The notes under the pieces: model-generated
What the model saw: the letters and a program-made list of their open reading frames with translations, nothing else
What the model was told of the DNA's origin: nothing
The model's database searches: none
Translations under genes and position numbers: made by a program
In this document: positions 37,504 to 51,261 of the stretch, in pieces
Layout of the letters: each line of letters starts with the position of its first letter
How positions within the stretch are numbered: position 1 is the stretch's first letter
Assembly (NCBI RefSeq): GCF_052857255.1
Contig: NW_027526697.1
Coordinates: 1-64,000 of the forward strand
Direction of reading: 5' to 3'
Source of the DNA: Amblyomma americanum
Taxonomy: Eukaryota > Arthropoda > Arachnida > Ixodida > Ixodidae
Length of the DNA: 64,000 bases

Positions 37504-40500
37504 AATACGCGTCAAAACTTTTTCTCTTATAACTGCGCGAAAAGCATGTATTCCTGCTTAATACAGCGAAACAAGCTGTTTTAGACCAAAACGAGCTAAA
37601 GCACAACACATCGGTTTTACAAGTGTTCCTCTGATACGCGTCAAATTTTTTTCTCTTATAACTGCGCGAAAAGCATGTATTCTTGCTCAATACAGCGAAA
37701 CAAGCTGTTTTAGACCAAAACGAGCTAAATCACAACACATCGGTTTTACAAGTGTTCCTCTGATACGCGTCTAAACTTTTTCTCTTATAACTGCGCGAAA
37801 AGCATGTATTCGTGCTAAATACAACGAAACAAGCTGTTTTAGACCGAAACGAGCTAAATCTGAACACATCGGTTTTACAAGTGTCCCTGTGACACGCGTC
37901 AAAACATTTTCTCTTATAACTGCGCGAAAAGCATGTATTCTTCCTTAATACAGCGAAACAAGCTGTTTTAGACCGAAACGAGCTAAATCACAACACATCG
38001 GTTTTACAAGTGTTCCTCTGATACGCGTCAAAACTTTTTCTCTTATAACTGCGCGAAAAGCATGTATTCGTGCTTAATACAACGAAACAAGCTGTTTTAG
38101 ACCAAAACGAGCTAGATCTGAACACATCGGTTTTCCAAGTGTTCCTTTGATACGCGTCAAAACTTTTTCTCTTATAACGTCGCGATAAGCATGTATTCCT
38201 GTTTAATACAACGAAACAAGCTGTTTTAGACCGAAACGAGACAAATCACAACACATCGGTATTACAAGTGTTCCACGTGATACGCGTCAAAACTTATTCT
38301 CTTATAACTGCGCGAAAAGCATGTGTTCGTGCTTAATACAACGAAACAAGCTGTTTTAGTCCGAAAAGAGTTAAATCTGAACACATCGGTTTTACAAGTG
38401 TTCCTTTGATACGCGTCAAAACTTTTTCTCTTATAACTGCGCGAAAAGCATGTATTCCTGCTTAATACAACGAAACAAGCTGTTTTAGACCGAAACGAGC
38501 TAAATCTGAACACATCGGTTTTACAAGTGTCCCTGTGACACGCGTCAAAACTTTTTCTCTTATAACTGCGCGAAAAGCATGTATTCTTGCTTAATACAGC
38601 GAAACAAGCTGTTTTAGACCGAAATGAGCTAAATCACAACACATCGGTTTTACAAGTGTTCCTCTGATACGCGTCAAAACTTTTTTCTCTTATAACTGCG
38701 CGAAAAGCATGTTTTCTTGCTTAGTCCAACGAAACAAGCTGTTTTAGACCGAAACGAGGTAAATCTGAACACATCGGTTTTACAAGTGTCCTTGTGACAT
38801 GCCTTTAAAACTTTTTCTCTTATAATTGCGCGAAAAGCGTGTATTCCTGCTTAATACAGCGAAACAAGCTATTTTAGACCAAAACGAGCTAAATCACAAC
38901 ACATCAGTTTTACAAGTGTTCCTCTGATACGCGTCTAAACTTTTTCTCCTATAACTGCGCGAAAAGCATGTATTCGTGCTTAATACAACGAAACAAGCTG
39001 TTTTAGACCGAAACGAGCTGAATCTGAACACATCGGTTTTACAAGTGTCCCTGTGACACGCGTCAAAACTTTTTCTATTATAACTGCGCGAAAAGCATGT
39101 ATTCTTGCTTAATACTACGAAACAAGCTGTTTTAGACCGAAACGAGCTAAATCACAACACATCGGTTTTACAAGTGTTCCTCTGATACGCGTCTAAACTT
39201 TTTCTCTTATAAGTGCGCGAAAAGCATGTATTCGTGCTTAATACAACGAAACAAGCTGTTTCAGACCGAAACGAGCTAAATCTGAACACATCGGTTTTAC
39301 AAGTGTCCCTGTGACACGCGTCAAAACTTTTTCTCTTATAACTGCGCGAAACAAGCTGTTTTAGACCGAAATGAGCTAAATCACAACACATCGGTTTTAC
39401 AAGTGTTCCTCTGATACGCGTCAAAACTTTTTCTCTTATAACTGCGCGAAAAGCATGTATTCTTGCTTAATACAGCGAAACAAGCTGTTTTAAACCGAAA
39501 CGAGCTAAATCACAACACATCGGTATTACAAGTGTTCCACGTGATACTCGTCAAAACTTTTTCTCTTATAACTGCGCGAAAAGCATGTATTCGTGCTTAA
39601 TACAACGAAACAAGCTGTTTTAGACCGAAACGAGCTAAATCTGAACACATCGGTTTTACAAGTATCCACGTGATACTCGTCAAAACTTTTTCTCTTATAA
39701 CTGCGCGAAAAGCATGTATTCTTGCTTAATACAACGAAACAAGCTGTTTTAGACCGAAACGAGCTAAATCACAACACATCGGTTTTACAAGTGTTCCTCT
39801 GATACGCGTCAAAACTTTTTCTCTTATAACTGCGCGAAAAGCATGTATTCTTGCTTAATACAGCGAAACAAGCTGTTTTAGACCGAAATGAGCTAAATCA
39901 CAACACATCGGTTTTACAGTGTTCCTCTGATACGCGTCAAAACTTTTTCTCTTATAACTGCGCGAAAAGCATGTATTCTTGCTTAATACAGCGAAACAAG
40001 CTGTTTTAGACCGAAACGAGCTAAATCACAACACATCGGTAATACAAGTGTTCCACGTGATACTCGTCAAAACTTTTTCTCTTATAACTGCGCGAAAAGC
40101 ATGTATTCGTGCTTAATACAACGAAACAAGCTGTTTTAGACCGAAACGAGCTAAATCTGAACACATCGGTTTTACAAGTATCCACGTGATACTCGTCAAA
40201 ACTTTTTCTCTTATAACTGCGCGAAAAGCATGTATTCTTGCTTAATACAACGAAACAAGCTGTTTTAGACCGAAACGAGCTAAATCAAAACACATCGGTT
40301 TTACAAGTGTCTCTCTAATACGCGTCAAAACTTTTTCTCTTATAACTTCGCGAAAAGCATGTATTCCTGCTTAATACAGCGAAACAAGCTGTTTTAGACC
40401 AAAACGAGCTAAAGCACAACACATCGGTTTTACAAGTGTTCCTCTGATACGCGTCAAATTTTTTCTCTTATAACTGCGCGAAAAGCATGTATTCTTGCTT

Positions 40501-41089
40501 AATACAGCGAAACAAGCTGTTTTAGACCGAAACGAGCTAAATCACAACACATAAGTTTTACAAGTGTTCCTCTGATACGCGTCTAAACTTTTTCTCTTAT
40601 AACTGCGCGAAAAGCATGTATTCGTGCCTAATACAACAAAACAAGCTGTTTTAGACCGAAACGAGCTGAATCTGAACACATCGGTTTTACAAGTGTCCCT
40701 GTGACACGCGTCAAAACTTTTTCTCTTATAACTGCGCGAAAAGCATGTATTCTTGCTTAATACAGCGAAACAAGCTGTTTTAGACCGAAACGAGCTAAAT
40801 CACAACACATCGGTTTTACAAGTGTTCCTCTGATACGCGTCTAAACTTTTTCTCTTATAACTGCGCGAAAAGCATGTATTCGTGCTTAATACAACGAAAC
40901 AAGCTGTTTTAGACCGAAACGAGCTAAATCTGAACACATCGGTTTTACAAGTATCCACGTGATACTCGTCAAAACTTTTTCTCTTATAACTGCGCGAAAA
41001 GCATGTATTCTTGCTTAATACAACGAAACAAGCTGTTTTAGACCGAAACGAGCTAAATCAAAACACATCGGTTTTACAAGTGTCTCTCT
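37504..41089. repeat. 28-monomer HOR, unit 2 of copy B, 3,586 bp
   Basis: It is the copy of 20185 to 23770 at +17,319 bp. Differences seen by eye are 'tttaaaac' here against 'tttaaacc' in copy A (38810/21491), 'tacaacg' against 'taaaacg' (39603/22284), and 'aacaaaac' against 'aacgaaac' (40638/23319). Confidence 0.9.
39313..39412. repeat. Truncated 100-bp monomer, copy B unit 2
   Basis: Identical deletion endpoints to 21994, at +17,319 bp. Confidence 0.9.
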
Positions 41090-42640
41090 AATACGCGTCA
41101 AAACTTTTTCTCTTATAACTGCGCGAAAAGCATGTATTCCTGCTTAATACAGCGAAACAAGCTGTTTTAGACCAAAACGAGCTAAAGCACAACACATCGG
41201 TTTTACAAGTGTTCCTCTGATACGCGTCAAATTTTTTTCTCTTATAACTGCGCGAAAAGCATGTATTCTTGCTCAATACAGCGAAACAAGCTGTTTTAGA
41301 CCAAAACGAGCTAAATCACAACACATCGGTTTTACAAGTGTTCCTCTGATACGCGTCTAAACTTTTTCTCTTATAACTGCGCGAAAAGCATGTATTCGTG
41401 CTAAATACAACGAAACAAGCTGTTTTAGACCGAAACGAGCTAAATCTGAACACATCGGTTTTACAAGTGTCCCTGTGACACGCGTCAAAACATTTTCTCT
41501 TATAACTGCGCGAAAAGCATGTATTCTTCCTTAATACAGCGAAACAAGCTGTTTTAGACCGAAACGAGCTAAATCACAACACATCGGTTTTACAAGTGTT
41601 CCTCTGATACGCGTCAAAACTTTTTCTCTTATAACTGCGCGAAAAGCATGTATTCGTGCTTAATACAACGAAACAAGCTGTTTTAGACCAAAACGAGCTA
41701 GATCTGAACACATCGGTTTTCCAAGTGTTCCTTTGATACGCGTCAAAACTTTTTCTCTTATAACGTCGCGATAAGCATGTATTCCTGTTTAATACAACGA
41801 AACAAGCTGTTTTAGACCGAAACGAGACAAATCACAACACATCGGTATTACAAGTGTTCCACGTGATACGCGTCAAAACTTATTCTCTTATAACTGCGCG
41901 AAAAGCATGTGTTCGTGCTTAATACAACGAAACAAGCTGTTTTAGTCCGAAAAGAGTTAAATCTGAACACATCGGTTTTACAAGTGTTCCTTTGATACGC
42001 GTCAAAACTTTTTCTCTTATAACTGCGCGAAAAGCATGTATTCCTGCTTAATACAACGAAACAAGCTGTTTTAGACCGAAACGAGCTAAATCTGAACACA
42101 TCGGTTTTACAAGTGTCCCTGTGACACGCGTCAAAACTTTTTCTCTTATAACTGCGCGAAAAGCATGTATTCTTGCTTAATACAGCGAAACAAGCTGTTT
42201 TAGACCGAAATGAGCTAAATCACAACACATCGGTTTTACAAGTGTTCCTCTGATACGCGTCAAAACTTTTTTCTCTTATAACTGCGCGAAAAGCATGTTT
42301 TCTTGCTTAGTCCAACGAAACAAGCTGTTTTAGACCGAAACGAGGTAAATCTGAACACATCGGTTTTACAAGTGTCCTTGTGACATGCCTTTAAAACTTT
42401 TTCTCTTATAATTGCGCGAAAAGCATGTATTCCTGCTTAATACAGCGAAACAAGCTATTTTAGACCAAAACGAGCTAAATCACAACACATCAGTTTTACA
42501 AGTGTTCCTCTGATACGCGTCTAAACTTTTTCTCCTATAACTGCGCGAAAAGCATGTATTCGTGCTTAATACAACGAAACAAGCTGTTTTAGACCGAAAC
42601 GAGCTGAATCTGAACACATCGGTTTTACAAGTGTCCCTGT
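41090..42640. repeat. 28-monomer HOR, unit 3 of copy B, partial
   Basis: It is the copy of 23771 to 25321 at +17,319 bp. The 'gacatgcc' monomer is at 42382. The 28-mer order ends at monomer 13, as in copy A. Confidence 0.87.
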
Positions 42641-44310
42641 GACACGCGTCAAAACTTTTTCTCTTATAACTGCGCGAAAAGCATGTATTCTTGCTTAATA
42701 CAGCGAAACAAGCTGTTTTAGACCGAAACGAGCTAAATCACAACACATCGGTTTTACAAGTGTTCCTCTGATACGCGTCTAAACTTTTTCTCTTATAACT
42801 GCGCGAAAAGCATGTATTCGTGCTAAATACAACGAAACAAGTTGTTTTAGACCGAAACGAGCTAAATCTGAACACATCGGTTTTACAAGTGTCCCTGTGA
42901 CACGCGTCAAAACTTTTTCTCTTATAACGGCGCGAAAAGCATGTATTCTTGCTTAATATAGCTAAACAAGCTGTTTCAGACCGAAACGAGCTAAATCACA
43001 ACACAAAGGTTTTACAAGTGTTCCTCTGATACGCGTCAAAACTTTTTCTCTTATAACTGCGCGAAAAGCATGTATTCTTGCTTAATACTACGAAACAAGC
43101 TGTTTTAGACCGAAACGAGCTAAATCACAACACATCGGTTTTACAAGTGTTCCTCTGATACGCGTCTAAACTTTTTCTCTTATAAGTGCGCGAAAAGCAT
43201 GTATTCGTGCTTAATACAACGAAACAAGCTGTTTCAGACCGAAACGAGCTAAATCTGAACACATCGGTTTTACAAGTGTCCCTGTGACAGGCGTCAAAAC
43301 TTTTTCTTTTATAACTGCGCGAAAAGCATGTATTCTTGCTTAATACAGCGAAACAAGCTGTTTTAGACCGAAATGAGCTAAATCACAACACATCGGTTTT
43401 ACAAGTGTTCCTCTGATACGCGTCAAAACTTTTTCTCTTATAACTGCGCGAAAAGCATGTATTCTTGCTTAATACAGCGAAACAAGCTGTTTTAGACCGA
43501 AACGAGCTAAATCACAACACATCGGTATTACAAGTGTTCCACGTGATACGCGTCTAAACTTTTTCTCTTATAACTGCGCGAAAAGCATGTATTCGTGCTT
43601 AATACAACGAAACAAGCTGTTTTAGACCGAAACGAGCTAAATCTGAACACATCGGTTTTACAAGTATCCACGTGATACTCGTCAAAACTTTTTCTCTTAT
43701 AACTGCGCGAAAAGCATGCTTAATACAACGAAACAAGCTGTTTTAGACCGAAACGAGCTAAATCACAACACATCGGTTTTACAAGTGTTCCTCTGATACG
43801 CGTCAAAACTTTTTCTCTTATAACTGCGCGAAAAGCATGTATTTTTGCTCAATACAGCGAAACAAGCTGTTTTAGACCGAAATGAGCTAAATCACAACAC
43901 ATCGGTTTTACAGTGTTCCTCTGATACGCGTCAAAACTTTTTCTCTTATAACTGCGCGAAAAGCATGTATTCGTGCTTAATACAGCGAAACAAGCTGTTT
44001 TAGACCGAAACGAGCTAAATCACAACACATCGGTATTACAAGTGTTCCACGTGATACTCGTCAAAACTTTTTCTCTTATAACTGCGCGAAAAGCATGTAT
44101 TCGTGCTTAATACAACGAAACAAGCTGTTTTAGACCGAAACGAGCTAAATCTGAACACATCGGTTTTACAAGTATCCACGTGATACTCGTCAAAACTTTT
44201 TCTCTTATAACTGGGCGAAAAGCATGTATTCTTGCTTAATACAGCGAAACAAGCTGTTTTAGACCGAAACGAGCTAAATCACAACACATCGGTTTTACAA
44301 GTGTCCTTGT
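42382..44310. repeat. 15-monomer HOR unit, copy B
   Basis: It is the copy of 25063 to 26991 at +17,319 bp, retaining 'cggcgcg' (42928), 'gacaggcg' and the 121-bp monomer at 43674. The 'gacatgcc' monomer at 44311, which opens the next block, is the last of its type in the window. Confidence 0.82.
43674..43794. repeat. Short 121-bp monomer, copy B
   Basis: The copy of 26355 at +17,319 bp. Confidence 0.88.
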
Positions 44311-45085
44311 GACATGCCTTTAAAACTTTTTCTCTTATAATTGCGCGAAAAGCATGTATTCCTGCTTAATACAGCGAAACAAGCTATTTTAGACCAAAAC
44401 GAGCTAAATCACAACACATCAGTTTTACAAGTGTTCCTCTGATACGCGTCTAAACTTTTTCTCCTATAACTGCGCGAAAAGCATGTATTCGTGCTTAATA
44501 CAACGAAACAAGCTGTTTTAGACCGAAACGAGCTGAATCTGAACACATCGGTTTTACAAGTGTCCCTGTGACACGCGTCAAAACTTTTTCTCTTATAACT
44601 GCGCGAAAAGCATGTATTCTTGCTTAATACAGCGAAACAAGCTGTTTTAGACCGAAACGAGCTAAATCACAACACATCGGTTTTAAAAGTGTTCCTCTGA
44701 TACGCGTCTAAACTTTTTCTCTTATAACTGCGCGAAAAGCATGTATTCGTGCTAAATACAACGAAACAAGTTGTTTTAGACCGAAACGAGCTAAATCTGA
44801 ACACATCGGTTTTACAAGTGTCCCTGTGACACGCGTCAAAACTTTTTCTCTTATAACTGCGCGAAAAGCATGTATTCTTGCTTAATATAGCTAAACAAGC
44901 TGTTTTAGACCGAAACGAGCTAAATCACAACACAAAGGTTTTACAAGTGTTCCTCTGATACGCGTCAAAACTTTTTCTCTTATAACTGCGCGAAAAGCAT
45001 GTATTCTTGCTTAATACTACGAAACAAGCTGTTTTAGACCGAAACGAGCTAAATCACAACACATCGGTTTTACAAGTGTTCCTCT

Positions 45086-46636
45086 GATACGCGTCTAAAC
45101 TTTTTCTCTTATAAGTGCGCGAAAAGCATGTATTCGTGCTTAATACAACGAAACAAGCTGTTTCAGACCGAAACGAGCTAAATCTGAACACATCGGTTTT
45201 ATAAGTGTCCCTGTGACACGCGTCAAAACTTTTTCTCTTATAACTGCGCGAAAAGCATGTATTCTTGCTTAATACAGCGAAACAAGCTGTTTTAGACCGA
45301 AATGAGCTAAATCACAACACATCGGTTTTACAAGTGTTCCTCTGATACACGTCAAAACTTTTTCTCTTATAACTGCGCGAAAAGCATGTATTCTTGCTTA
45401 ATACAGCGAAACAAGCTGTTTTAAACCGAAACGAGCTAAATCACAACACATCGGTATTACAAGTGTTCCACGTGATACTCGTCAAAACTTTTAATCTTAT
45501 AACTGCGCGAAAAGCATGTATTCGTGCTTAATACAACGAAACAAGCTGTTTTAGACCGAAACGAGCTAAATCTGAACACATCGGTTTTACAAGTATCCAC
45601 GTGATACTCGTCAAAACTTTTTCTCTTATAACTGCGCGAAAAGCATGTATTCTTTCTTAATACAACGAAACAAGCTGTTTTAGACCGAAACGAGCTAAAT
45701 CACAACACATCGGTTTTACAAGTGTTCCTCTGATACGCGTCAAAACTTTTTCTCTTATAACTGCGCGAAAAGCATGTATTCTTGCTTAATACAGCGAAAC
45801 AAGCTGTTTTAGACCGAAACGAGCTAAATCACAACACATCGGTATTACAAGTGTTCCTCTGATACGCGTCTAAACTTTTTCTCTTATAAGTGCGCGAAAA
45901 GCATGTATTCGTGCTTAATACAACGAAACAAGCTGTTTCAGACCGAAACGAGCTAAATCTTAACACATCGGTTTTACAAGTGTCCCTGTGACACGCGTCA
46001 AAACTTTTTCTCTTATAACTGCGCGAAAAGCATGTATTCTTGCTTAATACAGCGAAACAAGCTGTTTTAGACCGAAATGAGCTAAATCACAACACATCGG
46101 TTTTACAAGTGTTCCTCTGATACGCGTCAAAACTTTTTCTCTTATAACTGCGCGAAAAGCATGTATTCTTGCTTAATACAGCGAAACAAGCTGTTTTAAA
46201 CCGAAACGAGCTAAATCACAACACATCGGTATTACAAGTGTTCCACGTGATACTCGTCAAAACTTTTTCTCTTATAACTGCGCGAAAAGCATGTATTCGT
46301 GCTTAATACAACGAAACAAGCTGTTTTAGACCGAAACGAGCTAAATCTGAACACATCGGTTTTACAAGTATCCACGTGATACTCGTCAAAACTTTTTCTC
46401 TTATAACTGCGCGAAAAGCATGTATTCTTGCTTAATACAACGAAACAAGCTGTTTTAGACCGAAACGAGCTAAATCACAACACATCGGTTTTACAAGTGT
46501 TCCTCTGATACGCGTCAAAACTTTTTCTCTTATAACTGCGCGAAAAGCATGTATTCTTGCTTAATACAGCGAAACAAGCTGTTTTAGACCGAAACGAGCT
46601 AAATCACAACACATCGGTATTACAAGTGTTCCACGT
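45086..46636. repeat. Two 6-monomer HOR units, copy B
   Basis: It is the copy of 27767 to 29316 at +17,319 bp, with the 'aaaccg' markers at 45423 and 46198, again 775 bp apart. A substitution at 45695 ('gagctaaat' here, 'gagataaat' in copy A) separates the two. Confidence 0.82.
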
Positions 46637-46923
46637 GATACTCGTCAAAACTTTTTCTCTTATTACTGCGCGAAAAGCATGTATTCGTGCTTAATACAAC
46701 GAAACAAGCTGTTTTAGACCGAAACGAGCTAAATCTGAACACATCGGTTTTACAAGTATCCACGTGATACTCGTCAAAACTTTTTCTCTTATAACTGCGC
46801 GAAAAGCATGTATTCTTGCTTAATACAACGAAACAAGCTGTTTTAGACCGAAACGAGCTAAATCAAAACACATCGGTTTTACAAGTGTCTCTCTAATACG
46901 CGTCAAAACTTTTTCTCTTATAA

Positions 46924-49245
46924 GTGCGCGAAAAGCATGTATTCGTGCTTAATACAACGAAACAAGCTGTTTCAGACCGAAACGAGCTAAATCTGAACAC
47001 ATCGTTTACAAGTGTCCCTGTGACACGCGTCAATACTTTTTCTCTTATAACTGCGCGAAAAGCATGTATTCTTGCTTAATACAGCGAAACAAGCTGTTTT
47101 AGACCGAAATGAGCTAAATCACAACACATCGGTTTTACAAGTGTTCCTCTGATACGCGTCAAAACTTTTTCTCTTATAACTGCGCGAAAAGCATGTATTC
47201 TTGCTTAATACAGCGAAACAAGCTGTTTTAAACCGAAACGAGCTAAATCACAACACATCGGTATTACAAGTGTTCCACGTGATACTCGTCAAAACTTTTT
47301 CTCTTATAACTGCGCGAAAAGCATGTATTCGTGCTTAATACAACGAAACAAGCTGTTTTAGACCGAAACGAGCTAAATCTGAACACATCGGTTTTACAAG
47401 TATCCACGTGATACTCGTCAAAACTTTTTCTCTTATAACTGCGCGAAAAGCATGTATTCTTGCTTAATACAACGAAACAAGCTGTTTTAGACCGAAACGA
47501 GCTAAATCACAACACATCGGTTTTACAAGTGTTCCTCTGATACGCGTCAAAACTTTTTCTCTTATAACTGCGCGAAAAGCATGTATTCTTGCTTAATACA
47601 GCGAAACAAGCTGTTTTAGACCGAAACGAGCTAAATCACAACACATCGGTATTACAAGTGTTCCTCTGATACGCGTCTAAACTTTTTCTCTTATAAGTGC
47701 GCGAAAAGCATGTATTCGTGCTTAATACAACGAAACAAGCTGTTTCAGACCGAAACGAGCTAAATCTTAACACATCGGTTTTACAAGTGTCCCTGTGACA
47801 CGCGTCAAAACTTTTTCTCTTATAACTGCGCGAAAAGCATGTATTCTTGCTTAATACAGCGAAACAAGCTGTTTTAGACCGAAATGAGCTAAATCACAAC
47901 ACATCGGTTTTACAAGTGTTCCTCTGATACGCGTCAAAACTTTTTCTCTTATAACTGCGCGAAAAGCATGTATTCTTGCTTAATACAGCGAAACAAGCTG
48001 TTTTAAACCGAAACGAGCTAAATCACAACACATCGGTATTACAAGTGTTCCACGTGATACTCGTCAAAACTTTTTCTCTTATAACTGCGCGAAAAGCATG
48101 TATTCGTGCTTAATACAACGAAACAAGCTGTTTTAGACCGAAACGAGCTAAATCTGAACACATCGGTTTTACAAGTATCCACGTGATACTCGTCAAAACT
48201 TTTTCTCTTATAACTGCGCGAAAAGCATGTATTCGTGCTTAATACAACGAAACAAGCTGTTTTAGACCGAAACGAGCTAAATCTGAACACATCGGTTTTA
48301 CAAGTATCCACGTGATACTCGTCAAAACTTTTTCTCTTATAACTGCGCGAAAAGCATGTATTCTTGCTTAATACAACGAAATAAGCTGTTTTAGACCGAA
48401 ACGAGCTAAATCACAACACATCGGTTTTACAAGTGTTCCTCTGATACGCGTCAAAACTTTTTCTCTTATAACTGCGCGAAAAGCATGTATTCTTGCTTAA
48501 TACAGCGAAACAAGCTGTTTTAGACCGAAACGAGCTAAATCACAACACATCGGTATTACAAGTGTTCCACGTGATACTCGTCAAAACTTTTTCTCTTATT
48601 ACTGCGCGAAAAGCATGTATTCGTGCTTAATACAACGAAACAAGCTGTTTTAGACCGAAACGAGCTAAATCTGAACACATCGGTTTTACAAGTATCCACG
48701 TGATACTCGTCAAAACTTTTTCTCTTATAACTGCGCGAAAAGCATGTATTCTTGCTTAATACAACGAAACAAGCTGTTTTAGACCGAAACGAGCTAACTC
48801 AAAACACATCGGTTTTACAAGTGTCTCTCTAATACGCGTCAAAACTTTTTCTCTTATAACTGCGCGAAAAGCATGTATTCCTGCTTAATACAGCGAAACA
48901 AGCTGTTTTAGACCAAAACGAGCTAAAGCACAACACATCGGTTTTACAAGTGTTCCTCTGATACGCGTCAAAACTTTTTCTCTTATAACTGCGCGAAAAG
49001 CATGTATTCTTGCTTAATATAGCTAAACAAGCTGTTTTAGACCGAAACGAGCTAAATCACAACACATAGGTTTTACAAGTGTTCCTCTGATACGCGTCAA
49101 AACTTTTTCTCTTACAACTGCGCGAAAAGCATGTATTCTTGCTTAATACTACGAAACAAGCTGTTTTAGACCGAAACGAGCTAAATCACAACACATCGGT
49201 TTTACAGTGTTCCTCTGATACGCGTCTAAACTTTTTCTCTTATAA
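46924..49245. repeat. 18-monomer HOR, copy 1, about 2.32 kb
   Basis: It begins at the fused monomer that joins an 'aatacgcgtc' head to an 'aagtgcg' tail. The markers 'gtcaatac' (47031/49355) and 'aaaccg' (47230/49554 and 48005/50329) recur 2,324 bp later. It contains two hexamers, a doubled identical monomer (48056 to 48313), a 'tctctcta' monomer and an atatagct monomer with 'cataggtt'. A two-base loss is seen near 47003. Confidence 0.82.
48056..48313. repeat. Two identical adjacent monomers
   Basis: The monomers at 48056 to 48184 and 48185 to 48313 appear identical over 129 bp. Both are gatactcg class b monomers ending gtatccacgt. Homologous positions in neighbouring HOR copies hold one such monomer, so this looks like a very recent single-monomer duplication. 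Confidence 0.85.
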
Positions 49246-51025
49246 GTGCGCGAAAAGCATGTATTCGTGCTTAATACAACGAAACAAGCTGTTTCAGACC
49301 GAAACGAGCTAAATCTCAACACATCGGTTTTACAAGTGTCCCTGTGACACGCGTCAATACTTTTTCTCTTATAACTGCGCGAAAAGCATGTATTCTTGCT
49401 TAATACAGCGAAACAAGCTGTTTTAGACCGAAATGAGCTAAATCACAACACATCGGTTTTACAAGTGTTCCTCTGATACGCGTCAAAACTTTTTCTCTTA
49501 TAACTGCGGGAAAAGCATGTATTCTTGCTTAATACAGCGAAACAAGCTGTTTTAAACCGAAACGAGCTAAATCACAACACATCGGTATTACAAGTGTTCC
49601 ACGTGATACTCGTCAAAACTTTTTCTCTTATAACTGCGCGAAAAGCATGTATTCGTGCTTAATACAACGAAACAAGCTGTTTTAGACCGAAACGAGCTAA
49701 ATCTGAACACATCGGTTTTACAAGTATCCACGTGATACTCGTCAAAACTTTTTCTCTTATAACTGCGCGAAAAGCATGTATTCTTGCTTAATACAACGAA
49801 ACAAGCTGTTTTAGACCGAAACGAGCTAAATCACAACACATCGGTTTTACAAGTGTTCCTCTGATACGCGTCAAAACTTTTTCTCTTATAACTGCGCGAA
49901 AAGCATGTATTCTTGCTTAATACAGCGAAACAAGCTGTTTTAGACCGAAACGAGCTAAATCACAACACGTCGGTATTACAAGTGTTCCTCTGATACGCGT
50001 CTAAACTTTTTCTCTTATAAGTGCGCGAAAAGCATGTATTCGTGCTTAATACAACGAAACAAGCTGTTTCAGACCGAAACGAGCTAAATCTGAACACATC
50101 GGTTTTACAAGTGTCCCTGTGACACGCGTCAAAACTTTTTCTCTTATAACTGCGCGAAAAGCATGTATTCTTGCTTAATACAGCGAAACAAGCTGTTTTA
50201 GACCGAAATGAGCTAAATCACAACACATCGGTTTTACAAGTGTTCCTCTGATACGCGTCAAAACTTTTTCTCTTATAACTGCGCGAAAAGCATGTATTCT
50301 TGCTTAATACAGCGAAACAAGCTGTTTTAAACCGAAACGAGCTAAATCACAACACATCGGTATTACAAGTGTTCCACGTGATACTCGTCAAAACTTTTTC
50401 TCTTATAACTGCGCGAAAAGCATGTATTCGTGCTTAATACAACGAAACAAGCTGTTTTAGACCGAAACGAGCTAAATCTGAACACATCGGTTTTACAAGT
50501 ATCCACGTGATACTCGTCAAAACTTTTTCTCTTATAACTGCGCGAAAAGCATGTATTCTTGCTTAATACAACGAAACAAGCTGTTTTAGACCGAAACGAG
50601 CTAAATCACAACACATCGGTTTTACAAGTGTTCCTCTGATACGCGTCAAAACTTTTTCTCTTATAACTGCGCGAAAAGCATGTATTCTTGCTTAATACAG
50701 CGAAACAAGCTGTTTTAGACCGAAACGAGCTAAATCACAACACATCGGTATTACAAGTGTTCCACGTGATACTCGTCAAAACTTTTTCTCTTATAACTGC
50801 GCGAAAAGCATGTATTCGTGCTTAATACAACGAAACAAGCTGTTTTAGACCGAAACGAGCTAAATCTGAACACATCGGTTTTACAAGTATCCACGTGATA
50901 CTCGTCAAAACTTTTTCTCTTATAACTGCGCGAAAAGCATGTATTCTTGCTTAATACAACGAAACAAGCTGTTTTAGACCGAAACGAGCTAAATCAAAAC
51001 ACATCGGTTTTACAAGTTTCTCTCT
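49246..51025. repeat. 18-monomer HOR, copy 2, partial
   Basis: It is homologous to the preceding unit at about 2,324 bp, with private variants 'ctgcggg' (49507) and 'cacgtcgg' (49967). It runs into the 51 to 64 kb HOR family through a monomer whose ending reads 'gtttctctcta' where homologues read 'gtgtctctcta'. Confidence 0.75.
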
Positions 51026-51261
51026 AATACGCGTCAAAACTTTTTCTCTTATAACTGCGCGAAAAGCATGTATTCCTGCTTAATACAGCGAAACAAGCTG
51101 TTTTAGACCAAAACGAGCTAAAGCACAACACATCGGTTTTACAAGTGTTCCTCTGATACGCGTCAAATTTTTTTCTCTTATAACTGCGCGAAAAGCATGT
51201 ATTCTTGCTTAATACAGCGAAACAAGCTGTTTTAGACCGAAACGAGCTAAATCACAACACA

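Larger units (their letters stand above)
30789..47848. repeat. 17.3-kb tandem duplication, copy B
   Basis: It is homologous to 13470 to 30788. The junction with copy A lies between 30752 and 30824: upstream this copy carries 'actttttctc' where copy A has 'acattttctc', and downstream both carry 'aaatgacaac'. Copy B is about 17,060 bp because two monomers are missing at 46923 and two bases are missing near 47003. By eye I found substitutions at 32587, 35387, 38810, 39603, 40638 and 45695 relative to copy A. The right end is at or before 47884, where copy A has 'gaaacgag' and this sequence has 'gaaatgag'. Confidence 0.88.
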
